Origin: Argopecten irradians
Taxonomy: Eukaryota; Mollusca; Bivalvia; Pectinida; Pectinidae
DNA: 64,000 nucleotides
Assembly (NCBI RefSeq): GCF_041381155.1
Contig: NC_091144.1
Span: forward strand, 31,614,980-31,678,979
Reading direction: 5' to 3'
Each line of letters begins with the position of its first letter. The first letter of the stretch is position 1. Below, one piece after another: positions 60,301 through 62,939 of this stretch. The translations under genes and the position numbers were made by a program. The notes beneath the pieces are model-generated. The model was given only the letters and a program-made list of their open reading frames with translations. It ran no database searches and had not been told where the DNA came from.

Positions 60301-62646
60301 TACAGATTATTCCACCCTCCCCCTCCCCCTAACAATTTATACTGGACACAGTAAGTACAGATTATTCCACCCTTCCCCCTCCCCCTAACAATTTATACTG
60401 GACACAGTAAGTACAGATTATTCCACCCTTCCCCCTCCCCCTAACAATTTATACTGGACACAGTAAGTACAGATTATTCCACCCTTCCCCCTCCCCCTAA
60501 CAATTTATAACTGGACACATTTATTCACCCTGGATTTACTGGATTTGTCTGTTTGTATAGACACAATGATCTACCAACTACTCATCCTTAATTACTAAAG
60601 ATATTTTAATGAAACTTTGTGAAATAATACTTATTCATGATAGATGTGTGTAATCTATATCGGACCAAGATACCTCCATCTTTTTTCAGACTTATGCCCC
60701 TGTGTTACAAAATGGGTGAATGAGATTATTGTATGTTATGTAAAGTAGTAATTGACATGTGACAATGATGTGTATCCCCTTCGTAATATATATAAATCGT
60801 ATTTATCCCGTTCGTAATATATATCAATTGTAATTATCCCGTTTGTAATATATACATTTGTATATCATTGTAATATACACGAATATACCGCGGTCTCCCA
60901 AAACACGCACATGCACTTCGTGATATATATGACCCTGGCTATTAATAGGACGTTAATTTAATCAAACAAAGTAATATTCCATTATGTATTTTAGGAAGAC
61001 TATGAAAAACCTAATGATCCCACAACTCCAACCCCAACTCGATTTCCATCCCGACAAAAAGGAGGCCGAGTGCCCTCACCTGTTGATGACCAACCAGGTA
61101 AGTCTATCACCATATCCAGAAAAACTAATCAAACACAAGTATTTAAGTAGGGATTTGCTTGGCAACTCATACATGTAATTTGTTAGGTTATAGTTGCTGT
61201 CAAACTCTCAGTGGTTATATATTATTATAAGGGTTTTAGTGGTTTTCTTATTGTTGTAATAATTCCTCAGGAAGAAGTTTACTTCAAATTAAGATAGTGC
61301 AACTACAATGGTATTAATCTATTGCTATTTGTAGAATTATGACCGCGAAAATACATTGTACTATCGATTATACAAAATTAGTACATTGATTAACTACACC
61401 ACCATAATATTCTAATTACTGAACTTTATTTATTTCTCCAGGATATATGGAAATGCAGAACAATGAGGTAACTACTGTCTTTATTCTATATTTTACAAAG
61501 TCAAATTTAACAATAAATTACATCTTAAGCTTTAAAAAATCCCCTGCAAAGCTTCTATATACATGTATTATAATCTTATGTAATAATATCCTTTATTTGA
61601 ATTGATTTAAAAAAAAAGATTTCTAAACTTGAAAGCCAGATCACAAAAATTTTAAACTGCTAAAATTTTATTTGATCCTTTTTAGGTAAAATTGCAAAAA
61701 TTTCGATCCGCCTGGGTATAAGTTTTATTAGTTTATTAGTCCTATTAACAGGCAGGGTCACGTAAGGACGTGCCAGGTTTATTGGTGGAGGAAATCCGGA
61801 GTAACCATAGAAAAGCCACTGACCCGTGTAAACAACTAGCTATATAGTATCGGTGACTCTGTGATAACCTTGATGATGAGAGATGGGTTTTTTATTACAG
61901 GGTCCCACTGAGGATGATATTTATGTTGTACCAGAGGGTGAGCTCATCAAGTTTATGGAAACCATTCCTGTAACTGTACATGCTAATCAAAAAGGAATTT
62001 CATTTGAACATTTACATTTGTATATCAAGAAAACAAGCATTTCTATCCCCACTCACTCAACATCTATATCTAATACTTTATATTTCAGGGCTTTTTTCAA
62101 CATGATTTGGGGCTAAAAATCGGGCCCATTTCCCATGGCAAAACCTCTAAAATTTTCCCAATTCAAGCCTTAAATTTTCCAAAATCAAAATTTCTTGAAA
62201 ACTATCCAAAAAAATTACATGAGCTTAGTTGGTTAAGACTTTAAATATTTGTGAATTGGCTTCAGAAAAGTACATAAACTACATTGGAAATAAAAAAATC
62301 TTATTCGTTATGCTTTATTTCATATTTCATAATTTTTTCCCAAATCCTGGTTTTATCGTGCATTTTCCAAATTGAAAGTCATGGGCCCCCTTCCTAAAGA
62401 AGTGAGAAAAAGCCCTGTATTTCAAATTTTGTTAGCAGTTTTGATGACATTTTTTTCATTGCTCAATTATATTATATTGTATGTGTCTGATAAAAGAGAT
62501 ATTAGTGTCAGGTAATATATTATTGAGATATTACTAGTACATCGTTGTGAGATCTTTGATCAAATATATTTGATACACCATATATATAATGATGGACATT
62601 ACTTTATATTTTACAGAGGAAGAGGAAAAAAAGAAACCCAAAAAAG
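14531..62646 (+). CDS. SLP-76/BLNK-like SAM adaptor, 22 exons, 3' end outside window
   Basis: Inferred tyrosine-phosphorylated scaffold of the SLP-76 (LCP2)/BLNK type, acting at the membrane downstream of Syk/Src-family kinases. Join: 14531-14605, 18352-18414, 18696-18748, 19098-19145, 25670-25764, 28850-28902, 29825-29849, 33320-33414, 39913-40099, 41564-41629, 43010-43083, 44429-44458, 47521-47577, 48598-48666, 50216-50257, 53482-53613, 55708-55764, 56762-56866, 60995-61097, 61442-61467, 61901-61937, 62617-62646. Phases agree throughout, giving about 507 residues with no stop. SAM spans residues about 9-78. Tyrosine motifs sit at about 100, 121, 183, 238, 281, 333, 347, 391, 410, 445, 478 and 493, interleaved with PSRPGRR-type proline segments. 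The family normally ends in an SH2 domain; none lies before base 64000. Another SAM plus YxxP scaffold cannot be excluded. Confidence 0.72.
15541..15860. mobile_element. MITE family with GGGTTACTATCA ends, copy 1
   Basis: Left end CAGGGGTTACTATCAGTAG and right end CAGTGATAGTAACCCAGCTG are inverted. Internal ACTGACCAATCACAG and TTTTGATGTACATGAAATGA are shared with copies at 32465-32612 and 45961-46301. Confidence 0.75.
15915..16032. mobile_element. Palindromic MITE, CACAGGG...CCCTGTG family
   Basis: Arms CACAGGGATATGGTGTGAAT and, reversed, GCCAGGCCCCTGTG surround an AT-rich centre with TTATAGATACAATAATA. Same family as 52158-52274; target duplication no longer clear. Confidence 0.7.
16540..18270. 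repeat. 31-bp G-rich minisatellite in intron 1 of the SAM adaptor
   Basis: About 55 units of GATATGGGGGAGGGTGAGAA plus CACCCACCACA with variants. Plus (sense) strand is G-rich. A run of about 145 bases at 17680-17825 recurs almost unchanged at 18080-18225, showing a larger internal duplication of about 400 bases. Confidence 0.95.
18352..18414 (+). CDS. SAM adaptor exon 2
   Basis: Encodes NAFSEFCRSFRENGIDGVKF plus V, the central SAM helices (F-x-ENGIDG pattern). Acceptor TTTTATGCAG, donor GTGTGT, phase 0 at both ends. Confidence 0.85.
18520..18645 (+). mobile_element. tRNA-like SINE remnant
   Basis: TGGCTCAGTCGATAGAC resembles an A-box and GTTTGATTCCTGG a B-box about 45 bases later, followed by a T/C-rich tail. 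Different family from the 7453-7681 SINE. Confidence 0.5.
18696..18748 (+). CDS. SAM adaptor exon 3
   Basis: Encodes DLDEIELNRMRTPMNKR plus two bases of a Ser codon; corresponds to the (L)xxxDLxxL helix and the turn before the last SAM helix. Acceptor ACATTTTAG, donor GTGAGA. Confidence 0.85.
19098..19145 (+). CDS. SAM adaptor exon 4, last SAM helix
   Basis: Encodes (S)KLMTIIKSIKKPDLS, the C-terminal SAM helix (K-L-x-x-I-I-x-S-I). Phase 2 at both ends. Acceptor CTCAACAG, donor GTAAGT. Confidence 0.85.
19440..19945. repeat. Dispersed repeat, copy 2 (reverse complement of 13140-13645)
   Basis: Inverted and diverged partner (roughly four fifths identical by eye), with matching landmarks such as GTGGAGCACTGCCTC and AATGTAGCTCTAAAGACG-like sequence. 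Lies in the intron after exon 4. Confidence 0.8.
20281..20730 (+). repeat. 29-bp polypyrimidine/CAG tandem array
   Basis: Eight units with exact 29-bp spacing, each CCTCCTCCTGCCCCTCTTCT followed by TCAG (CAGs end near 20305, 20334, 20363, 20392, 20421, 20450, 20479, 20508), then a further pyrimidine-rich stretch to about 20730. Lies in the intron between exons 4 and 5. Confidence 0.95.
21480..21740 (+). mobile_element. SINE-like element ending (CAAA)n
   Basis: Starts around GTGGGACGACTGGTTCACC. Ends with CATGACCCTGGTTGTTAATA then GGACGTTAATTAATCAAACA, the tail also present (reverse complement) in the 7453-7681 SINE and in the 60885-60968 fragment. Confidence 0.7.
22785..22855. repeat. Complementary C-run/G-run pair
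   Basis: CCACTCCCCTCCCCCCACCTC followed about 25 bases later by a run of 12 G then AGG; could fold into a hairpin or be remnants of a TIR. Confidence 0.5.
23238..24985 (+). mobile_element. Non-autonomous element with GGTCATCTGACC/GGTCAGATGACC ends and internal 146-bp array
   Basis: Left end TTTTAGGTCATCTGACCC, right end GTCAGATGACCGTTAAGGCC then CTTTGGGCCTCTTGTTT; the 12-mer near each end is inverted. Between them lie CCGTCCGCCGTGCG repeats and about nine 146-bp units. A second copy of the right-hand tail (AAAGGCCCTTGGGCCTCTTG) at 24830 suggests internal duplication. Same family at 41744-42561. Confidence 0.8.
23440..24770. repeat. 146-bp tandem array with two alternating unit types
   Basis: Units contain AAGATGGCCGCCACAG, CATCTTGAAAACACATTTT and GAAATGATCCTGACATGGTC. 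Units alternate between CAGCCGCCATC...TTTTAAAC and CAGGCGCCATC...TTTTGAAC, giving a 292-bp higher-order period. Short open frames on the minus strand repeat every 146 bases and are a by-product. Confidence 0.93.
25020..25290. repeat. About 95-bp tandem repeat, three copies
   Basis: Three units containing TTTTTGCATGCCTTG then CCAGTTTCATAAAATCTT and an A-rich stretch, in the intron just before exon 5. Confidence 0.75.
25670..25764 (+). CDS. SAM adaptor exon 5; parent of the 76-bp array
   Basis: Encodes (G)VQNLISNRAAASPHVPQ, then RDYNQKAPPPPIDS, and ends in phase 1 before donor GTATGGG. DYNQKAPPPP combines a tyrosine and a proline run. The last about 57 exon bases plus about 20 intron bases form the unit that is repeated about 38 times immediately downstream. 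Confidence 0.85.
25709..28605 (+). repeat. 76-bp minisatellite derived from exon 5 3' end plus splice donor
   Basis: First unit begins inside exon 5 (CACATGTCCCTCAACGGGAC) and crosses the donor AGCG|GTATGGGTA. About 38 tandem units follow to about 28605, mostly 76 bp, each holding ACTACAACCAGAAGGCCCCA, ATAGACAGTG and GTATGGGTATATATACATAC. The unit length is not a multiple of three, so the frame rotates and many short overlapping open frames arise. Confidence 0.96.
28850..28902 (+). CDS. SAM adaptor exon 6, acidic DYEW exon
   Basis: Encodes (D)SGSGTDDDYEWADSDFE; a tyrosine in an acidic stretch, resembling the acidic N-terminal tyrosine region of SLP-76. Acceptor TTCAACAG, donor GTAGGA; phase 1 in, 0 out. 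It is the first exon beyond the 76-bp array. Confidence 0.82.
28990..29205. mobile_element. MITE family ending CTATATGGTA, copy 1
   Basis: Shares TTTTGCGATATGGATTATAA-like sequence, TTCAACC, AATGTGC(T/C)G(C/T)GAAAT and the end CTATATGGTATA with 44053-44274. Confidence 0.65.
29825..29849 (+). CDS. SAM adaptor exon 7 (25-bp microexon)
   Basis: Encodes DDHDAGGH and ends in phase 1. Acceptor TCTGTTATAG, donor GTAAGTC. Very short, but the acidic content and the phase match with flanking exons support it. Confidence 0.6.
30776..31466 (+). mobile_element. Degenerate copy of the AAGGCC...CCTCTTGTT element family
   Basis: Contains ATGCTGGACCTGTGCCATGC, AATGAATGACCATGACC and the end ATTAAGGCCTGTATAGACCT then CTTGTT, parallel to sequence in 41744-42561. 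Confidence 0.6.
31747..31946. mobile_element. Palindromic MITE, CCCAGTTTCATGAAC family, copy 1
   Basis: Left arm GGTCCCAGTTTCATGAACAT, right arm ATGTTCATGGAACTGGGTCC, inverted; same family as 45282-45468. Confidence 0.75.
32465..32612. mobile_element. MITE family with GGGTTACTATCA ends, partial copy
   Basis: Contains TTTTGATGAACATCAAAGGA, CTATGAGAGAGTCTAGGGGT and AGTGATAGTAACCCTTTG; 3' half of the family seen at 15541-15860 and 45961-46301. Confidence 0.65.
32735..33228. repeat. Tandem array around TAGTTCAGTAGTTATCTCCC
   Basis: About 11 units of TATAATTAATAGTTCAGTAG plus TTATCTCCCCTTATC with variants; a block of about 138 bases is itself repeated (32776 onward and 32914 onward). Ends about 100 bases before exon 8. 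Confidence 0.9.
33320..33414 (+). CDS. SAM adaptor exon 8 (probable)
   Basis: Encodes (G)HVNQHEERYLQLSNKAQK then TVSYQSLIRQSRT. Strong acceptor (GCTGTCTGCAG) and donor (ACG|GTGAGT). Enters in phase 1 (fits exon 7) and leaves in phase 0 (fits exon 9). No recognised domain. The tandem array at 32735-33225 ends about 100 bases upstream. Confidence 0.6.
33530..34170 (+). mobile_element. tRNA-type SINE split by a nested insertion
   Basis: 33530-33660 matches the SINE family (GTGACTGAATGATTAAAGCG, TTTTGAATCCCGCAGAGG, AGGTCAGTGGTTTTCTCC). Matching sequence resumes at about 34077 (TTTTCTCCAAGAACTCTGAT, CTGGCATGTCCT). The intervening 33666-34076 is the insert. Confidence 0.7.
33666..34076. mobile_element. 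CpG-rich insertion inside the SINE
   Basis: About 410 bases, richer in CpG than surroundings, bounded by GTTTTCTCCAAG on both sides (12-bp target duplication) with inverted ends TATGAGAAGGATAAG and ATCCTTCTCACTTATA. No convincing ORF; family not recognised. Confidence 0.6.
34180..37372. other. Long intron; possible internal promoter at its right end
   Basis: Apart from the repeat at 35895-36085 I see only AT-rich unique sequence and no supportable exon. The last several hundred bases precede the candidate alternative first exon at 37373 and may hold its promoter and 5'UTR. Confidence 0.4.
35895..36085. repeat. Dispersed repeat with GTGGTCTT motifs
   Basis: Repeated short motifs (GTGGTCTTATATACACAGGT, AGTGGTCTTATTCAGCTGA, ATTACCTGTGTATAAAGACC) in partially inverted arrangement. 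Related sequence near 37970-38045. Confidence 0.5.
37373..37664 (+). CDS. Alternative first exon (SAM-less isoform), basic N-terminus
   Basis: Open frame of 97 codons from MDIKKFEGSSSRP to PDKISRQ, ending in phase 1 at CAAG|GTACAG. An in-frame TGA at 37325 precedes the ATG and there is no good acceptor just upstream, so it reads as a first exon with a 5'UTR. The peptide is basic (GKRMRKR near residue 40) and contains VYKKPDK at Tyr88, resembling the gene's other YxxP motifs (EDYEKPND). Phase 1 fits exon 10 at 41564 or exon 11 at 43010 directly, skipping exon 9. It could instead be a separate small gene or a chance ORF. Confidence 0.5.
39487..39642. mobile_element. Palindromic MITE, AAAACGATGT arms
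   Basis: Left arm AAACGATGTGGAAAAAGTAC, right arm GTACTTTACCTACATCGTTT; also TTTACCATCAATTAGTCCCA against TGGGACTAAATCGATGGTAA. Non-coding foldback element. Confidence 0.8.
39694..39870. mobile_element. MITE family TTTGCATATTACAGAG, copy 1
   Basis: Starts TTTGCATATTACAAAG and ends with a degenerate inverse (AATATGTAATAGC); internal GGTATTGACTATGATGTC and AATGACATCATAATTGATAC are inverted. Ends about 40 bases before the exon 9 acceptor. Confidence 0.7.
39913..40099 (+). CDS. SAM adaptor exon 9, DYENT exon
   Basis: Encodes TQEQDSDMSPDEDYENTKQK, then IHPPRVPGRDAPKNK and a basic/hydrophobic stretch to EREFIE, ending in phase 1 (GAAG|GTACAC). Chosen acceptor CCATACGTCAG at 39912 has a T-rich tract and gives phase 0, fitting exon 8. 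An alternative acceptor at 39931 (GATTCAG) would give phase 1 but has no pyrimidine tract. DYENT is a Grb2-type YxN motif. Confidence 0.72.
40140..40390. repeat. Dispersed bivalve-type repeat
   Basis: Contains (TCTG)n, AAACTTGGTGACAAGATTAA, TTCGATCGGGACTGTCGATG and two copies of TGTAACAAATGTAAA about 165 bases apart. No ORF. Confidence 0.45.
40415..40580. mobile_element. MITE family TTTGCATATTACAGAG, copy 2
   Basis: TTTGCATATTACAGAGTTAG at the left; CAATACCTGCAAGGGCAGAT then AACTCGGTAGTATAC at the right, inverted to it. Confidence 0.75.
40748..40925. mobile_element. MITE with ACAGTAAACCA/TGTTTTACTGT ends
   Basis: Left ACAGTAAACCACGTTTATAA, right ATAACCATGTTTTACTGTGT, inverted; internal TTATAACGAA repeated. 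Confidence 0.65.
41343..41495 (-). mobile_element. Truncated tRNA-derived SINE
   Basis: Same family as 7453-7681: tail ATTAACAACCAGGGTCA, ATGTGCCAGGT, B-box region AGATTTGAACTTGTGACCCA, GGTGGAGGGCTGATGGTAAT and ATCTTAACCACTC; the middle portion is missing. It lies 70 bases before exon 10. Confidence 0.75.
41564..41629 (+). CDS. SAM adaptor exon 10, YDEP exon
   Basis: Encodes (D)GPEENYDEPAPPSLPSRT then APQ; phase 1 at both ends. YDEP is a YxxP motif and PPSLPSR a proline/basic SH3-type ligand. Acceptor GTTTGTAG, donor GTTTGT (weak). Preceded by a SINE remnant at 41343-41495. Confidence 0.8.
41744..42561 (+). mobile_element. Element with GGTCATCTGACC/GGTCAGATGACC ends, copy 2
   Basis: Starts TTTTTAGGTCATCTGACCC and ends GGTCAGATGACCGTTAAGGC then CCATGGGCCTCTTGTTT. 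Internal unit of about 150 bases (TGAATGACCTTGACC, GGCCTAGAGA...GATATTG) repeated four to five times, differing from the internal array of the 23238 copy. Confidence 0.8.
43010..43083 (+). CDS. SAM adaptor exon 11, PSRPGRR exon
   Basis: Encodes (V)SSQPSLPSRPGRRGQPAPP then PEIEQ, ending in phase 0. Proline/arginine segment closely related to those in exons 13 and 14. Acceptor ACCTTCTAG, donor GTAGTT. Confidence 0.85.
43870..43960. repeat. G-rich GGGGGAGGG repeat fragment
   Basis: GGATGGGGGGAGGGTTC and ATAGGGGGAGGGGCAC; reverse-complement relatives occur at 30290-30330 and 48060-48115 (CCCATAAGCG...CCCCTC). Confidence 0.5.
44053..44274. mobile_element. MITE family ending CTATATGGTA, copy 2
   Basis: Ends TACCGTATAGCCACGG and CGACTATATGGTA are inverted; AT-rich interior with GCGATATGGATTTAAATG and AATGTGCCGTGAAATTG shared with 28990-29205. 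Confidence 0.75.
44429..44458 (+). CDS. SAM adaptor exon 12 (30-bp microexon, TYEET)
   Basis: Encodes PTYEETDDPE; phase 0 at both ends. Nearly the same peptide recurs in exon 15 (PTYEETDVNDLAPE). Acceptor CCATCCAG, donor GTAAGC. Confidence 0.82.
44704..44858. mobile_element. Foldback element with long arms
   Basis: Left arm includes AACAGGAGAATCTCAATCCA and AGGGGTAAGATTCTTAA; right arm has TTAAGAATCTTATCCCAAGG and GTTGAGATCTCCTGTT. Loop about 40 bases. Confidence 0.8.
45282..45468. mobile_element. Palindromic MITE, CCCAGTTTCATGAAC family, copy 2
   Basis: Ends CTGGGCCCAGTTTCATGAAC and GTTCATAAAACTGGACCCAG are inverted over 20 bases. Related to 31747-31946. Confidence 0.85.
45961..46301. mobile_element. 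MITE family with GGGTTACTATCA ends, copy 3 (most complete)
   Basis: AAGGCTTTGATCATCCTC...CAAGGGTTACTATCACTG at the left, CAGTGATAGTAAACCCTGGA...GAGGATGGGCTTTGAAG at the right, inverted. Interior matches 15541-15860. Confidence 0.82.
46443..46613. mobile_element. MITE family TTTGCATATTACAGAG, copy 3 (best preserved)
   Basis: TTTGCATATTACAGAGTAAT at the left, AACTCTGTAATATGCAAA at the right. Inner GCGGGTAGGTATTGATTGTG and CAATCGATACCTACCCGC are also inverted, with TGACGTCA-type sites near the centre. Confidence 0.88.
47521..47577 (+). CDS. SAM adaptor exon 13, PSRPARR exon
   Basis: Encodes PALPSRPARRAKPTPPVEQ; symmetric phase 0 exon, paralogous to exons 11 and 14. Acceptor GTCATTTTAG, donor GTAAAC. 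Confidence 0.84.
48060..48115. repeat. Poly-C tract fragment
   Basis: ATCCCCCCTCC followed by a run of 12 C and ATAAGCGTCCCTCCCC; same repeat as 43870-43960 in the opposite orientation. A further C-run lies at 48408-48435. Confidence 0.5.
48598..48666 (+). CDS. SAM adaptor exon 14, PSRPGRR exon
   Basis: Encodes APPPQPSRPGRRAQPAPPPQ then DEQ; symmetric phase 0 exon. PxxPxR-like SH3 ligand. Acceptor TCTACCTTAG, donor GTATTG. Confidence 0.84.
49227..49412. mobile_element. Near-perfect foldback element
   Basis: Left arm GTGGTTGTTGAATATTGAAT then TTATTCCACACGAGTGAG, right arm CGAGTGTGGAATAAATTCCA then TATTCAACAACCAC. Further IR-like ends TCTACCACAATCAT (49414) and TATTGTGGTAGA (49980) suggest a larger composite element to about 49992. 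Confidence 0.85.
50216..50257 (+). CDS. SAM adaptor exon 15, TYEET exon
   Basis: Encodes PTYEETDVNDLAPE; symmetric phase 0 exon and evident duplicate of exon 12. Acceptor TTTAATCAG, donor GTGAGA. Confidence 0.83.
50713..51452 (+). mobile_element. 5'-truncated non-LTR retrotransposon (LINE) 3' end with 12-bp TSD
   Basis: Open frame of about 185 residues ending at 51270 has CFNCAKIEDEYHFILECPIY, the CxxC...HxxxxC knuckle commonly found C-terminal to LINE reverse transcriptases. A 3'UTR with a (TA)n run and AAATAAAG follows. The 12-mer ATACGAAAACAA flanks it at 50701-50712 and 51453-51464, a target-site duplication. The RT domain itself is missing, so this copy is dead on arrival. It lies in the intron after exon 15, sense to the host gene. 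Confidence 0.88.
51680..51750 (-). mobile_element. tRNA-like SINE fragment
   Basis: Minus strand reads GTGTGGTCTAGTGGTTAAAT, an A-box like tRNA head; no B-box or tail recognised. Not a functional tRNA. Confidence 0.35.
52158..52274. mobile_element. Perfectly palindromic MITE with 8-bp TSD
   Basis: Starts CACAGGGACCTGGCACGAAA and ends TTTCGTGCCATGCCCCTGTG, with arms continuing through TTTTAACCAA/TTGGTTAAAA and a TATATA centre. Flanked by GTTGTACC at 52150-52157 and 52275-52282. An 8-bp duplication suggests hAT mobilisation. Confidence 0.88.
53482..53613 (+). CDS. SAM adaptor exon 16, YEDP plus proline-rich
   Basis: Encodes DVYEDPDNPTAQPPPPGPRG, then GKRVVPTPSSQNTRR and PPPPINEPE. YEDP resembles the Vav/Nck-binding YxxP motifs of SLP-76 and BLNK. 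Symmetric phase 0; acceptor TGTTCTATAG, donor GTAGGT. Confidence 0.86.
54225..54335. mobile_element. MITE family TTTGCATATTACAGAG, degenerate copy 4
   Basis: GATATGCTGAGTTATCTCCT at the left and AAGGGTAGATAACTCTAAAT at the right are inverted and match family sub-ends; centre has TAACGTCAC. Confidence 0.55.
55708..55764 (+). CDS. SAM adaptor exon 17, YEDP exon
   Basis: Encodes EHYEDPNLPQAPKPPTDEQ; symmetric phase 0. Same YEDPN core as exon 16, so likely a duplicate cassette. Acceptor TTTTTGTAG, donor GTATAA. Confidence 0.85.
56762..56866 (+). CDS. SAM adaptor exon 18, TYEEL plus Lys-rich
   Basis: Encodes PTYEELPVEEEKKNKTNHKQ then KGVSVLPTGKTKESK; symmetric phase 0. A third PTYEE start, but with a charged, lysine-rich tail. 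Acceptor ATGTGGTTAG, donor GTACAT. Confidence 0.82.
57140..57810. repeat. Two adjoining 66-70 bp tandem arrays
   Basis: First block repeats GCTAACCTAGTTATAATTCC with ACATATGTAGTTCTAATTCC. The second repeats CACCTCCAATGTAGTTACGT and CCCACATTTCTGTCAGCCGC then the same GCTAACCTAG core, five to six units. Confidence 0.88.
57940..60520 (+). repeat. 55-bp C-rich satellite-like array
   Basis: About 46 units of TAACAATTTATACTGGACAC, AGTAAGTACAGATTATTCCA and CCCTCCCCCCTCCCCC with minor length variation. Most units read CACA|GTAAGTA, a consensus donor; a minority have CACAATAAGT. Lies between exons 18 and 19 and is homogeneous, suggesting recent amplification. Confidence 0.96.
60885..60968 (+). mobile_element. 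SINE 3' fragment
   Basis: GAATATACCGCGGTCTCCCA, TGACCCTGGCTATTAATAGG and ACGTTAATTTAATCAAACAA match the 3' part of 21480-21740. It ends 26 bases before exon 19. Confidence 0.75.
60995..61097 (+). CDS. SAM adaptor exon 19, YEKP exon
   Basis: Encodes EDYEKPNDPTTPTPTRFPSR then QKGGRVPSPVDDQP; phase 0 in, 1 out. YEKP is a YxxP motif. Acceptor GTATTTTAG, donor GTAAGT. First exon after the 55-bp C-rich array. Confidence 0.85.
61442..61467 (+). CDS. SAM adaptor exon 20 (26-bp microexon, YMEM)
   Basis: Encodes (G)YMEMQNNE. YMEM fits the YxxM consensus bound by the SH2 domains of PI3-kinase p85. Phase 1 in, 0 out; acceptor TTTCTCCAG, donor GTAACT. Confidence 0.75.
61722..61832 (-). mobile_element. 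tRNA-derived SINE fragment (tail and central part)
   Basis: AGTCCTATTAACAGGCAGGG, CACGTAAGGACGTGCCAGGT and TTGGTGGAGGAAATCCGGAG match the 7453-7681 SINE; tRNA head absent. Confidence 0.8.
61901..61937 (+). CDS. SAM adaptor exon 21 (37-bp, DIYVVPE)
   Basis: Encodes GPTEDDIYVVPE and leaves in phase 1 before GTGAGC. DDIYVVP is an acidic, Src/Syk-type phosphorylation context with a YxxP. Acceptor TTTATTACAG. Confidence 0.78.
62617..62646 (+). CDS. SAM adaptor exon 22 (30-bp, acidic-basic), last exon in window
   Basis: Encodes (E)EEEKKKPKK and leaves in phase 1 before GTACAAG. Low complexity, so less certain, but phase and acceptor (TATTTTACAG) agree. Downstream exons, including any SH2 domain, lie outside the window. 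Confidence 0.6.
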
Positions 62647-62939
62647 GTACAAGTCAGGATTTACATTGTTTAAAAAATGGAAAATATACTTGAGAATTTT
62701 GTAGCATTCTGTTTATCTGACATATCAAATTATAAGCTCTATTTCTGGTTTTAGTTTTGTTTTTGTATTTTCATTTTTAACAAAGTTGTTAATCAATGAC
62801 TTTTACAGTATTGAAGATCTGTTGTTTTGTTGTTTAACCTGACAAATTAAATCATAAGCTCCAGTTCTGGTTTCAGTTTTATTTTCGTATTTATATTTGA
62901 ACCGAGTTATTAATCAATGACTATTACAATATTAAAGAT

